Source of the DNA: AC-32 sp963765785
Lineage (GTDB): Bacteria > Actinomycetota > Thermoleophilia > Gaiellales > Gaiellaceae
Assembly: GCA_963765785.1 (NCBI GenBank)
Contig: CAVXXW010000017.1
Coordinates: forward strand, 13,390-77,389
Direction: 5' to 3'
Length of the DNA stretch: 64,000 nt
A model generated the notes under the pieces. That model ran no database searches and was not told the origin of the DNA. It saw only the letters and a list, made by a program, of their open reading frames with translations. Of this stretch, positions 41,512 through 50,165 are shown in pieces. Each line of letters begins with the position of its first letter. Positions within the stretch are counted from its first letter, which is position 1. The translations under genes and the position numbers were made by a program.

Positions 41512-42399
41512 ATGACGACGGTCAGGGAACGAGAGCGCGAGCTGCCGGACCTCGACGCCGAGGAGAGCGTCGACCTCCGCCGACACTGGGTCGCGATCAC
41601 GACGCACTGGTGGCTGCCGGTGACCGGCCTCGTCGCCGGCGTGATCGTCGGCTACCTGATCTCGCTCGGCGGCGCGCAGGTCTACAAGGCGAAGTCGGTC
41701 GTCTACCTCGGCCAGCCGCTCTCGCAGGGCGGCGTCCAGGTCCAGAGCCAGGCGACGAACCCCTCGACCGTCAAGCAGATCGTCACTGCCGAGTCGACGA
41801 TCCAGCGCGTCGCGCGCGACGCGGGCCTGCGCGTCGGCCAGCTTCGCGGGCACGTCTCGACGCAGGCCGTGGCCGGCAATATCGCGCGGCTCGGCCAGAA
41901 CCCGCTCGTGGCGATCACGGTCACAGGCCACTCCCGCCGACCGGTGGCGCGGGCCGCGAACGACCTTGCGCGCGCCGTCGTCTTCTCGGACGCGCTTGCC
42001 GGCTACTCGAAGACGAAGATCGCCAACCTACAGCTGCAGGTTGACCAGGAAAAGGCGGCGCTGAGCACGCTGAACCGAAACCTGAAGGCGCAGCAGGCGG
42101 TACTCGGCAACGGTTCTGGCCTGTCGACGAGCGAGCAGCTGATCGTGCTCGGTCAGCTCAACGGGTTGCAGTCACAGCTGTTGACGACCACTGATCAGCT
42201 CACGACCAACCAGCAGCAGCTCGCGCTCGCCAAGGACGTCGAAGCTCCACTGATCACGACCCTTGCCGCGGCGACGAAGACGACCGCTCGCAGCCGGCGC
42301 AACACGGTCATCGTCGCCGCGTTGATCGGCCTCCTGCTCGGCATCGTCGCGGCGGTGCTCTACGAGCCGGCGCGCCGAGTCGTCCGCTCTCGCTCGTAG
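41512..42399 (+). CDS. Wzz-type chain-length determinant / capsular polysaccharide co-polymerase
   Basis: 295 residues. Two membrane helices flank a periplasm-type domain: about 33-55 (HWWLPVTGLVAGVIVGYLISLG) and 263-284. The middle contains a long heptad-rich coiled coil (about 165-255, LQLQVDQEKAALSTLNRNLKAQQ). AKSVVYLGQPLS near 61 is the start of the Wzz beta sheet. No tyrosine-kinase domain or P-loop is fused. It would set the length of chains made by the Wzy-like proteins at 8884 or 31511. Confidence 0.82.
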   Translation: MTTVRERERELPDLDAEESVDLRRHWVAITTHWWLPVTGLVAGVIVGYLISLGGAQVYKAKSVVYLGQPLSQGGVQVQSQATNPSTVKQIVTAESTIQRVARDAGLRVGQLRGHVSTQAVAGNIARLGQNPLVAITVTGHSRRPVARAANDLARAVVFSDALAGYSKTKIANLQLQVDQEKAALSTLNRNLKAQQAVLGNGSGLSTSEQLIVLGQLNGLQSQLLTTTDQLTTNQQQLALAKDVEAPLITTLAAATKTTARSRRNTVIVAALIGLLLGIVAAVLYEPARRVVRSRS

Positions 42400-42402
42400 C
42401 GT
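42397..42402 (+). promoter_or_regulatory. Candidate -10 box TAGCGT
   Basis: TAGCGT overlaps the stop codon of the Wzz-like gene and lies six bases before the GTG at 42409. Confidence 0.3.
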
Positions 42403-42408
42403 TCAGGC

Positions 42409-43377
42409 GTGCTTGAGGGCAAGCGCGTGGCCGTCGTGGTCCCCGCGCACAACGAGGAGAAACTGATCGCGGAGACGATCCGCGGGATCCCGCCGTTCGT
42501 CGACCGCATCTACGTCGTCGACGACCGTTCGAGCGACGGCACGGTCGAGGCGGTGCGGACGCTCGCCGACCCGCGCGTCGAGCTGCTCGAGCACGAGCGC
42601 AACCTCGGGGTCGGCGGCGCGATCATCACCGGCTACCTCAAGGCCCGCCACGACCGGATCGACGTCACCGCCGTGATGGCCGCCGATGCGCAGATGGACC
42701 CGGACGACCTCGAGACGCTGACCGGCGCGGTCGCGCGCGGCGAAGTCGACTACGCCAAGGCGAACCGGCTCTTCACCGGCCAGGCCTGGGAGGTGATCCC
42801 GCGCTACCGCTACCTTGGCAACGCCGTCCTCAGCCTGCTGACGAAGATCGCCTCCGGCTACTGGCACATCGCCGACTCGCAGTCGGGCTACACGGCCATC
42901 TCGCTCCGGTACCTCGACCTGGTCGACCTCGAGCGGATCTACAAGCGCTACGGCTTCCCGAACGACCTGCTCGTCCACCTGAACGTCTGGAACGCCCGCG
43001 TGCGCGATTACCCCTCGCGGCCGATCTACGGCGTCGGCGAGCGCTCCGGCATCCGGCTGCGGAAGGTCGTGCCGACGATCTCCTGGCTCCTGTTCAAGGG
43101 CTTCTTCTGGCGGATGCGCGTGAAGTACGTGATCCGCGACTTCCACCCGCTTGTCTTCTTCTACGCGCTCGGGATCGTGGCGACGCTGCTCGGCCTCGGG
43201 CTCGGGATCGCCGAGCTCGTGCTCCGGATCATGGGGAACAACATCACTCCGGCGACGATCGTGCTGGTGGCCTTGCTCCTCATCTCCGGCTCGCAGTTCA
43301 CGCTCTTCGCGATGTGGTTCGACATGGAGTCGAACAAGGATCTCGGCGGCCGCGGCCGCCGGCGTACCGACGGCTGA
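42409..43377 (+). CDS. Polyprenyl-phosphate glycosyltransferase, GT2 (DPM/ArnC-like)
   Basis: 322 residues from GTG 42409. VAVVVPAHNEEKLIAETIRGIP near 7-28, VVDDRSSDGTVEAV near 36-49, NLGVGGAIITGYLKA near 65-79, VMAADAQMDPDDL near 89-101 (D-x-D metal site) and IADSQSGYTAISLRYL near 159-174 mark a dolichyl-phosphate-mannose-synthase-like enzyme. Two C-terminal hydrophobic helices (about 246-272 and 281-303) anchor it. It would load a sugar on a polyprenyl phosphate for use outside the membrane, for example by the GT-C-like protein at 28264. Confidence 0.88.
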   Translation: MLEGKRVAVVVPAHNEEKLIAETIRGIPPFVDRIYVVDDRSSDGTVEAVRTLADPRVELLEHERNLGVGGAIITGYLKARHDRIDVTAVMAADAQMDPDDLETLTGAVARGEVDYAKANRLFTGQAWEVIPRYRYLGNAVLSLLTKIASGYWHIADSQSGYTAISLRYLDLVDLERIYKRYGFPNDLLVHLNVWNARVRDYPSRPIYGVGERSGIRLRKVVPTISWLLFKGFFWRMRVKYVIRDFHPLVFFYALGIVATLLGLGLGIAELVLRIMGNNITPATIVLVALLLISGSQFTLFAMWFDMESNKDLGGRGRRRTDG

Positions 43378-43393
43378 GCTTCATAGGCGCACG

Positions 43394-43399
43394 TAGCCT
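43394..43399 (+). promoter_or_regulatory. Candidate -10 box TAGCCT
   Basis: TAGCCT, six bases before the GTG at 43406. Confidence 0.3.
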
Positions 43400-43405
43400 G
43401 CGCTC

Positions 43406-44356
43406 GTGAGCACGCTGAAGCGCTGGCTGCGGCGGATCGGGATCGCGCTCGTCGCCGTCGCGGTGGCGCTGACGCTGGCGTCGCTCCTCTTCAACTTCGC
43501 GACGCGCCACCGCGACGCCGCAGCGTCCACGCTCTACCCGGGTCCTTACGCCCGGGTGGACGGGACCGAGCTCGCCTACCGGACCTGGGGGTCGCACGGC
43601 ACTCCGGTGATCTTGCTCGGCGGCTTCATCGAGCCGTCCTGGGTCTGGCACGAGGTCGGGCCGAGGCTCGCGCGCTCCCACCGAGTCTACGCGCTCGACC
43701 TGCCGCCCTTCGGGTACTCCCAGCGGCGCGGCCCGTTCACGCTCGCGCGGTGGGCCGGCCTCGTCCAGGGATTCGGCCGGCAGCTCGGCCTTCGGCGGCC
43801 CCTGCTTGTCGGCCACTCCCTCGGCGCGGCCGTGGCGGTGACGGTGGCCGCGGAGGCGCCGCGCGGGGTCGCAGGCGTCGTGCTGCTCGACGGAGACGCG
43901 CTTCCCGGCGGCGGCGGCGCGGCCTGGCTCTCACACCTGCTGCTGCCGCCCTGGTACACGAGCCTCTACCGGATCGCCGCCGACTGGGACTGGCTCTTCC
44001 GCCGCGGGCTCGCGTCCGCCTGGGGGCCCGACCAGCCGCCGTTCACCCCGGCGTTCATCGAGCAATGGGAGCGGCCGTTCCGCGTCACGGGCACGGCCTC
44101 GGCGTTCGCATCGATGCTCGGGCACGGAATCCAGGGGGTCTCGAAGCCGACGCTCGTTCACCTCAGCGCGCCCGCGCTCGTCGCGTGGGGGAGCCACGAC
44201 GACGTCGACTCGGTCGCTGCCGGCCGTAAGACAGCCGCGCTCCTGCGCGCCCCTTTCGTCGAGATCCCCCGCGCGGGCCACCTCTCGATGCTGGCCCAGC
44301 CCGCGCTCGTGGCCGCGGCGATCGAGCGGGGCGAGCTGCTCAGCCGTTCGCGTTGA
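43406..44356 (+). CDS. Alpha/beta hydrolase, membrane anchored
   Basis: 316 residues from GTG 43406. N-terminal hydrophobic anchor at 10-32. LLGGFIEPSWVWHEVGPRLARSHRVYALDLPPFGYSQRRG near 71-110 is the oxyanion-hole strand and DLPxFG loop; the nucleophile Ser lies in LVGHSLGAAVAV near 133-144; a late Asp in AWGSHDDVDSV near 260 and His in IPRAGHLSML near 288 complete the triad. Esterase, lipase or haloperoxidase activity cannot be told apart. Convergent with the asparagine synthetase gene. Confidence 0.83.
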   Translation: MSTLKRWLRRIGIALVAVAVALTLASLLFNFATRHRDAAASTLYPGPYARVDGTELAYRTWGSHGTPVILLGGFIEPSWVWHEVGPRLARSHRVYALDLPPFGYSQRRGPFTLARWAGLVQGFGRQLGLRRPLLVGHSLGAAVAVTVAAEAPRGVAGVVLLDGDALPGGGGAAWLSHLLLPPWYTSLYRIAADWDWLFRRGLASAWGPDQPPFTPAFIEQWERPFRVTGTASAFASMLGHGIQGVSKPTLVHLSAPALVAWGSHDDVDSVAAGRKTAALLRAPFVEIPRAGHLSMLAQPALVAAAIERGELLSRSR

Positions 44357-44386
44357 CGGAAAACGGCGGACGCTAGCGACAAGACC

Positions 44387-45521
44387 CTACTCGAGCACGC
44401 GAATGTTCCTCGCGGCGCACATGTCCTTCAGCACCTGTGGCCACACGCTCACGCTCACCTCGCCCAGATGCGCCTTGCGGAGGAGGAGCATCATCGTGCG
44501 CGACTGCCCGATTCCGGCGCCGATCGAGAGCGGGATCTCGCCGTTCAGGATCGCCTGGTGGTACGGGAGCTCGAGGAAGTCGAGCTGGCCCGAGAGCTCG
44601 AGCTGCCGGCGCAGCGACTCGGGCGTCACGCGGATCCCACCCGACATCAGCTCGTGCCGCCGGCGCGTGACCGGGTTCCAGACGAGGATGTCGCCGTTGA
44701 GCCCGTGCATCGGGCGACCGTCGGCCGAGACCGTCTCGGTCGACCAGTCGTCGTAGTCGGCGGCGCGCAGCTCGTGCGGGTAGCCGTCCGCGAGCGGCCA
44801 GCCGATCCCGTAGATGAAGATCGCCGGGTGCTCCTGCAGGATCGGCCGTCTCACGCTGCTTGCGCGGGAGGTCGGGGTACGCGGCGAGGATGTCCTCGGC
44901 GTGCAGGAACTCGAGCTCGTCCGGCAGCTCCGGGTAGCGAGGGTCGGCGAGCGCCGGCCACTCGGCTCGCAGGAAGCGGTCGGCCTCCTTCAGCACCTTC
45001 CAGATCGAGCGCACCGTCGCGGTCAGGTAGTCGAGCGTCCGGTCCTCGGGCAGGATCGCCTTCTCCCAGTCCCACTGGTCGACGTACGCGGAGTGGTCGT
45101 GGTCGAGGAAGTAGTCCTTGCGCACGGCGCGCATGTCGGTCAGCAGGCCCTGCCCGGGGCCCATCCAGAACTGCCGCAGCGCCATGCGCTTCCACTTCGT
45201 CGCCGCCTGCACGACCTCGGCGTCGATCGGATGCCGCTCGCGGTCGTTCGCGATGTGGAAGGCGACGGGCGTGCGCGACCCGTCGCGGTCGAGGTAGTCG
45301 TTGACGCCGCTCTCGGAGTCGACGATCAGCGGCACCTGCACGAGCGTCAGGCTCAGCTCCTCGCAGAGGCGGTCCTCGATCAGCCGCTTGGCCGCGTACA
45401 GCGCATCCATCGTCTCGCGCGGCGAGAGCAGCGGCTCGTAGTCGTCGGGCAGGACGCGCTCGAGCTCGGCGTAGTCGCCGATCCCGGGCCCGGCAAGGTC
45501 GGCTTCCTTGGCCACGGTCAT
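44387..45521 (-). CDS. asnA: Aspartate-ammonia ligase (asparagine synthetase A), frame broken near 44843
   Basis: About 377 residues from ATG 45521 if one extra base near 44843 is dropped; E. coli AsnA has 330, and the excess is mainly an N-terminal leader. Makes asparagine from aspartate, ammonia and ATP on a class II aminoacyl-tRNA-synthetase-like fold. Upstream of the break: TKWKRMALRQF, YVDQWDWEKAI, TVRSIWKVLK and AYPDLPRKQRE. Downstream: IFIYGIGWPLADGYPHELRAADYDDWST, LNGDILVWNPV and IGAGIGQSRTMMLLL, all AsnA hallmarks. With the base removed the reading passes from KQRETA into ILQEHPAIF without loss, so a sequencing error is the simplest explanation. AsnA is less common than AsnB in actinobacteria. 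Confidence 0.85.
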
Positions 45522-45651
45522 GACGCCTCCGATCGTCGGGGTCGTTGCGATCGTCGCGCGAGCCCGGTTTCGGAGCATCCGCGCAACGTCTGATCGGCCG
45601 TGCGGCCTTTCCCCGATGCCGCCGGGGCGCCGGGGGACGGACCCTGTCGGT

Positions 45652-46743
45652 ATGGCGACCATGCCGGCGCTTCGGAAGCTCGCCCGCGAGCCGGGGCTGC
45701 GGCTCGTCGAGGTGCCCGTGCCCGTGCCCGCAGCGGACGAGGTGCTCGTCGAGGTCGAGGCCGCGAGCGTCTGCGGCACCGACCTGCACATCGAGCGCTG
45801 GGACGCGTGGGCACAGGGGCGGATCGCGCCGCCGCTCACGCTCGGCCACGAGTTCGCCGGCACCGTCGTCGAGACCGGCAGCGCTGTGCGGCAGGCGAAG
45901 CCGTGCGACTACGTCTCGGCCGAGAGCCACGTCACCTGTGGCACCTGCTTCCACTGCCGCACCGGGAGCGCCCACATGTGCGAGCAGACCCGGATCCTCG
46001 GCGTCGACCGCGACGGGGCGTTCGCGCCGTACGTGTGCATCCCGGAGTCCGTCGTCTGGCAGAACGACCGCGACAAGCTGCCGCCTGAGATCGCGACGCT
46101 GCAGGAGCCGTTCGGCAACGCCGTCTTCGCGACCGGCGAGCAGGAGCTGACCGGGCGTTCCGTCGCCGTGCTCGGGTGCGGCCCTGTCGGGCTGTTCGCG
46201 ATCGCGATCGCGCGCGCGTCGGGCGCGGCCGTGGTGCTCGCCGCCGACAGGACGATCTTCCGGCTCGACCTCGCGCGCCGGATGGGCGCGAGCGCGGTGG
46301 TCGACGTCGGCGCGGTTCAGGACGAGGCGGGCTGGTTCCTCGAGCACCACGAAGGCCTCGGCTTCGACGTCGTCTTCGAGATGTCCGGATCGGGCCGCGC
46401 GGTCGCCGACGCGTTCCGGATCGCGCGCAACGGTGGCAGGGTCGTGCTCTTCGGGCTTCCGGAGCGGCCGGTCGAGATCGACGTCGCGGAAGGCCTGATC
46501 TTCAAGAACCTGGAGGTGCGCGCCCTCAGCGGCCGCCGCATCTTCGAGACCTGGTACCGAACGCGCTGGCTGCTCGAGAGCGGCGTCGTCGACCTGCGGC
46601 CGCTGATCACGCACGAGCTGCCGCTCGAGCGCTTCGAGGAGGCGTTCGCGGCGCTCGAGGCCGGCGAGGCTTGCAAGATCGTGCTCCACCCGAACGGGCC
46701 GCCGCAGCGCAGGGGAGCTGCCGCCGTGGAGGCGCTCGCATGA
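45652..46743 (+). CDS. tdh: L-threonine 3-dehydrogenase, zinc MDR family
   Basis: 363 residues from ATG 45652 (ATG 45661 is an alternative). Oxidises threonine to 2-amino-3-ketobutyrate with NAD. Catalytic zinc site: Cys in ASVCGTDLHIERW near 37-49 and GHEFAG near 66-71. The structural zinc cysteines are in CGTCFHCRTGSAHMC near 101-115. The NAD fold has LGCGPVGLFAIAIAR near 178-192. The S-V-C-G-T-D-L-H-I-x-x-W-D pattern is that of Tdh rather than alcohol or sorbitol dehydrogenases. Strongest evidence is the next gene, the KBL ligase, overlapping by four bases. Confidence 0.88.
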   Translation: MATMPALRKLAREPGLRLVEVPVPVPAADEVLVEVEAASVCGTDLHIERWDAWAQGRIAPPLTLGHEFAGTVVETGSAVRQAKPCDYVSAESHVTCGTCFHCRTGSAHMCEQTRILGVDRDGAFAPYVCIPESVVWQNDRDKLPPEIATLQEPFGNAVFATGEQELTGRSVAVLGCGPVGLFAIAIARASGAAVVLAADRTIFRLDLARRMGASAVVDVGAVQDEAGWFLEHHEGLGFDVVFEMSGSGRAVADAFRIARNGGRVVLFGLPERPVEIDVAEGLIFKNLEVRALSGRRIFETWYRTRWLLESGVVDLRPLITHELPLERFEEAFAALEAGEACKIVLHPNGPPQRRGAAAVEALA

Positions 46744-47930
46744 CCGCGCTGCTCGAGCGCGAGCTCGGCGTCGAGCTCGACGGCCTGCGCGAGGCGGGCA
46801 CGCTGAAGCACTTCAACGAGCTGCGCTCGCCGCAGGGCCCGGTCGTCGAGATGGCCGGGCGCGGCGAGGTGCTCGTGCTCTCGTCGAACAACTACCTCGG
46901 CCTGGCCGCGCGGCCGCCCGTGGTCTCCGCCGGGATCGAGGGCCTGCGGCGCTACGGGGCCGGAACCGCTTCCGTCCGCTTCATCTGCGGCACGTTCGCG
47001 CCGCACCTCGAGCTCGAGCGCGAGCTGGCCGAGCTGGTCGGCACCGAGGCCGCGCTCACCTACGTCTCGTGTTGGAACGCGAACGAAGCCGTCATCCCCA
47101 CGCTCACGGACGAGCGCACCGTGATTCTCTCGGACGCGCTCAACCACGCCAGCATCGTCGACGCGATCCGGCTCTCGAGGCCGGCGCGCAAGGTGATCTA
47201 CGCGCACTCGTCGATGGACGAGCTGCGCGCCGGCCTCGAGAACTGCGCGGCCGACGCTCGCAAGCTGGTGATCACCGACGGCGTCTTCAGCATGGAAGGC
47301 GACCTCGCCTGCCTGCCGGAGATCGTCGAGCTCTCGCGCGCCCACGGCGCGACCGTGATCGTCGACGACTCGCATGGGACCGGCGTGATGGGCGCGACCG
47401 GGCGGGGCGTTGCCGAGCACTTCGGCCTGCTCGGCGAGGTCGACGTGATCACGAGCACGCTCGGCAAGGCGCTCGGCGGCGCAGCGGGCGGCTTCGTCGC
47501 CTCGAGCACCGAGGTCTGCGAGATCCTGGCCCAGCGCTCGCGTCCTCAACTGTTCTCGAACGCGCTCCCGCCCACGGTTGCGTGCAGCGCGCTCGAGGCG
47601 GTGCGCGTGCTGCGCCGGGAGCCCCATCTCGTCGAGCGGCTCCACGCGCTCTCGCAGCGGTTCCGCTCGCAGCTGCGTGAGGCGGGATTCCTGCCGCTCG
47701 ACGGCGAGGCCGCGATCATCCCGATCATCGTCGGCGAGACCGAGTTCGCGATGCGGTTCAGCGAACGGCTGCTCGAGGAGGGTGTCTTCGTGACCGGCTT
47801 CGGCTACCCGGTCGTGCCGGAGGGCACGGCCCGAATCCGCGTGCAAATGTCCGCCGCGCTCGAGGAGCAACACCTCGACCGCGCGCTGGAGGCGTTCCGG
47901 CGTGTCGGCGCAGAGCTCGGCGTGATCTGA
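46740..47930 (+). CDS. kbl: 2-amino-3-ketobutyrate CoA ligase (glycine C-acetyltransferase)
   Basis: 396 residues from ATG 46740 (ATGA). PLP enzyme of the alpha-oxoamine synthase family; splits 2-amino-3-ketobutyrate with CoA to glycine and acetyl-CoA. LSSNNYLGLAARP near 45-57, YGAGTASVRFICGTFAPHLELE near 73-94, SCWNANEAV near 109, LSDALNHASIVDAIR near 126-140, DDSHGTGVMGATGRG near 206-220 and the PLP lysine in ITSTLGKALGGAAGGF near 237-252 are all present. With Tdh it forms a complete threonine-to-glycine pathway. Confidence 0.92.
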   Translation: MTALLERELGVELDGLREAGTLKHFNELRSPQGPVVEMAGRGEVLVLSSNNYLGLAARPPVVSAGIEGLRRYGAGTASVRFICGTFAPHLELERELAELVGTEAALTYVSCWNANEAVIPTLTDERTVILSDALNHASIVDAIRLSRPARKVIYAHSSMDELRAGLENCAADARKLVITDGVFSMEGDLACLPEIVELSRAHGATVIVDDSHGTGVMGATGRGVAEHFGLLGEVDVITSTLGKALGGAAGGFVASSTEVCEILAQRSRPQLFSNALPPTVACSALEAVRVLRREPHLVERLHALSQRFRSQLREAGFLPLDGEAAIIPIIVGETEFAMRFSERLLEEGVFVTGFGYPVVPEGTARIRVQMSAALEEQHLDRALEAFRRVGAELGVI

Positions 47931-47944
47931 GAAAGGAGCTCCCG

Positions 47945-48397
47945 ATGGCTCACACGATCGACACGAATCCCGCACTGGCGGGCCTGCGCGTCGTCGACGC
48001 GATGCACCCCGGCCTGATCACGTGCCGCCCGACCGACTCGCTCAGGACCGTCGCACGCCTGATGTCGACCTACCGCGTGCACGCTGTCTTCGTCACCGCC
48101 CATCGCAAGGGCGAGGAGGGCAACCGCTGGGGCGTCGTCTCCGACGTCGCCCTGCTGCGTGCCGCCCGCGAGCGCTCGCTCGACGAGGTCACCGCGGGGG
48201 CGATCCTCGAGACGCCCGTGCTGTCGGTGTCGTCGAGCGACGACCTCGGGGAGGTCGCCGACCTGATGGTCGAACGCGAGATCTCCCACTTGGTCGTCGT
48301 CGAGCGCCACACGAAGCGGCCGCTGGGCGTGCTCTCGACCCTCGACGTCGCCCGCGCGCTCGCGGGCTTCCCCGAGCGGCACCCGCTGCCTCGCTAG
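47945..48397 (+). CDS. CBS-domain pair protein
   Basis: 150 residues; GAAAGGAG lies eight bases before the ATG at 47945. Two CBS motifs: VVDAMHPGLITCRPTDSLRTVARLMSTYRVHAVFV at 16-50 and ILETPVLSVSSSDDLGEVADLMVEREISHLVVVERHTKRPLGVLSTLDVARAL near 88-140. Stand-alone CBS pairs sense adenosine nucleotides. It follows kbl by 14 bases, so it may tie threonine breakdown to the energy state. The stop overlaps the convergent peptidase gene by four bases. Confidence 0.85.
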   Translation: MAHTIDTNPALAGLRVVDAMHPGLITCRPTDSLRTVARLMSTYRVHAVFVTAHRKGEEGNRWGVVSDVALLRAARERSLDEVTAGAILETPVLSVSSSDDLGEVADLMVEREISHLVVVERHTKRPLGVLSTLDVARALAGFPERHPLPR

Positions 48398-49557
48398 CGC
48401 CTGGTCGGCTCGAGCAGCAGGAGCGCCACCAGCGCCGCCCGCTCGGCGATGCTCGGCAGGTGGACGTGCTCGTCGCGGGCATGGCTGCCGTCGCCCACCG
48501 GGCCGAGCCCGTCGAGCGTGGCGGTGTAGGCACTCGCGGTGTTCGCGTCCGACGCCCCGCCGACGAGTCCGGCGTCGCCGAGCGACAAGCCGAGCTCACG
48601 GCCGAGCCGCTCCGCCGTGGCGAGCAGCCGGCGGTTGCGAGCCGTCGGCTCCATCGGCGGGCGCGCGGTTTCCCGCCGGACCTCCAACTCTGTTTCGCCG
48701 AGCACCGGCTGCAGGCCGAAGATCGCGCGCTCGACCTCCTCCGCGGCTGCGGCGGTCGGCACGCGGACGCCGATCGTCGCGGTCGCCTCGGGCGCGACGA
48801 CGTTCGGCAGGAGACCGCCGTCGATCGTGCCGACGTTCACGGTGATCCCGCGCGTCGGATCGTTGAGCGCGAACAGCCGCTGCACCTGGTGCGAGAGCTC
48901 CAGGATCGCGCTGACTCCCCGATCGAAGCTTGCGCCTGCGTGCGACGCGCGCCCCCGCACGACGAGCTCGTAGCGCCCCGTGCCCTTGCGCGCGATCTTG
49001 AGCCGACCCTCGCGGCCTTCGCCGCACTCCAGCACGAAGGCTCTCTCGGCGCCGCGGGCGAGCCGGACGATCACGCGCGCGGAGTCGTCGCTGCCGAGCT
49101 CCTCGTCGGTGTTGACGAGCACCACCGGCGTCACGGTCGGCGTCCGGCCGACGGCGCGCAGCGCGCGGAGCGCGAACACGAGCTGCACGAGCCCGGCCTT
49201 CATGTCGTGCGTGCCGGGGCCGAACAGCGAGTTGCCGGACCGGCGTAGCGGCATGTCGGCGATCGTGCCTGCCGGCCAGACGGTGTCCATGTGGCCGAGC
49301 ACGAGCTGATAGGGGGCGCCGCGAAGGCGCGCCTCCGGCCGAGCGTAGAGGTGGTCGCCCACGCCGAAGCCGGCGACACGCCGGACGAGGTAGCCGGCCT
49401 CCTCGAGCTCGGCGGCGAGGATGAGGAACGGCGCCCGCTGCGTCGCGGGGTCGGTCGACGGCGACTCCGCCGCCACGAGCCGCGCCAGCAGCCGCTCGAT
49501 CTCGACCTCCTGCGACCTCAGCCATTTGCAGAGCGGTCGCGTGGGTGCGGTGCTCAT
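48394..49557 (-). CDS. M20 family metallopeptidase (glutamate carboxypeptidase-like)
   Basis: 387 residues from ATG 49557. Metal ligands and catalytic residues are visible: LGHMDTVWPAGT near 82-93 (His, Asp), GTHDMKAGLVQ near 112-122 (bridging Asp), VNTDEELGSDDS near 148-159 (general base Glu-Glu), ECGEGREGRLKIARKGTGRY near 177-196, ASHAG near 206 in the dimerisation domain and GDGSHARDEHV near 359-369 (last His ligand). The layout is that of carboxypeptidase G2 and relatives, cleaving C-terminal glutamate or acylated amino acids. It starts two bases after the flavin reductase gene ends, making it the third gene of the tyrosine phenol-lyase operon. Confidence 0.87.
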   Translation of the reverse strand: MSTAPTRPLCKWLRSQEVEIERLLARLVAAESPSTDPATQRAPFLILAAELEEAGYLVRRVAGFGVGDHLYARPEARLRGAPYQLVLGHMDTVWPAGTIADMPLRRSGNSLFGPGTHDMKAGLVQLVFALRALRAVGRTPTVTPVVLVNTDEELGSDDSARVIVRLARGAERAFVLECGEGREGRLKIARKGTGRYELVVRGRASHAGASFDRGVSAILELSHQVQRLFALNDPTRGITVNVGTIDGGLLPNVVAPEATATIGVRVPTAAAAEEVERAIFGLQPVLGETELEVRRETARPPMEPTARNRRLLATAERLGRELGLSLGDAGLVGGASDANTASAYTATLDGLGPVGDGSHARDEHVHLPSIAERAALVALLLLEPTRR

Positions 49558-49559
49558 CG

Positions 49560-50165
49560 CTAGCGGCTGAAGCCCACCGGGAGCGGGAACGCGTGCGTCC
49601 GGTCGACGACGCCGAAGCGGCCCGGCGAGAGGTAGACGAGCGGGCGGAGCTCGTGCAGGAGGTCGGCGTCGTCGACGTCGGGCCGGCGCAGCGCACGGCG
49701 CGGAGCGCTCGCGGCGACGACCCGGCCGACCACGAGGCTGTTCCCGCCGAGGCCGCCGACCAGGCGCTCGAGCTCGCATTCGAGATAGAGGGCGCAGCGG
49801 TCCACGAGCACGCCGTCGACGGCGTGCGCGGGGATGACCGGCACCGCCGCGAGCGTCGGCTTCGACCGGTCGGCCGCCCGGGCGCCCGCAGCCATGCTTG
49901 CCTCGAGGATCAGGTCGGCGCCCGGAAAGCTGACGGTGAACTGGGGGTGCGCCTCCAGGTTGCGGTAGGTCGCGTGGCGAGGGCTGCAGACGAAGCCGAA
50001 GAAGTTCTCCCAGCCGAGCGGCGTCGCCAGGTGCTTCGGCGCGACGTCGTAGCCGTCGCCCTCCTTCGTCGCCACGAGCACGAGCGGCGCTACGAGGAAG
50101 ACGCGCTCCCAGATCGGCGTCTCCGTCGAGAGCTCGACGAGCTCCGTGGTCGTCGCGGCGGTCAT
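49560..50165 (-). CDS. Flavin reductase-like FMN-binding split-barrel protein
   Basis: 201 residues from ATG 50165, overlapping the phenol-lyase stop by four bases. VFLVAPLVLVATKEGDGYDVAPKHLATPLGWENFFGFVC near 22-60 and THATYRNLEAH-type segment (SPRHATYRNLEAHPQFTVSFPG near 61-82) are the flavin reductase domain, where FMN is bound and reduced by NAD(P)H or passed to a monooxygenase. No oxygenase partner is in the operon. Coupled to an enzyme that releases phenol, it could supply reduced flavin to a phenol hydroxylase elsewhere; that link is inference. Confidence 0.8.
   Translation of the reverse strand: MTAATTTELVELSTETPIWERVFLVAPLVLVATKEGDGYDVAPKHLATPLGWENFFGFVCSPRHATYRNLEAHPQFTVSFPGADLILEASMAAGARAADRSKPTLAAVPVIPAHAVDGVLVDRCALYLECELERLVGGLGGNSLVVGRVVAASAPRRALRRPDVDDADLLHELRPLVYLSPGRFGVVDRTHAFPLPVGFSR

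Noticed and set aside
45543..45588. Inverted repeat CGTTGCG / CGCAACG between asnA and tdh
   Set aside because: Seven pairs with a 32-base loop in GC-rich DNA is weak evidence by itself; no promoter element aligns with it.
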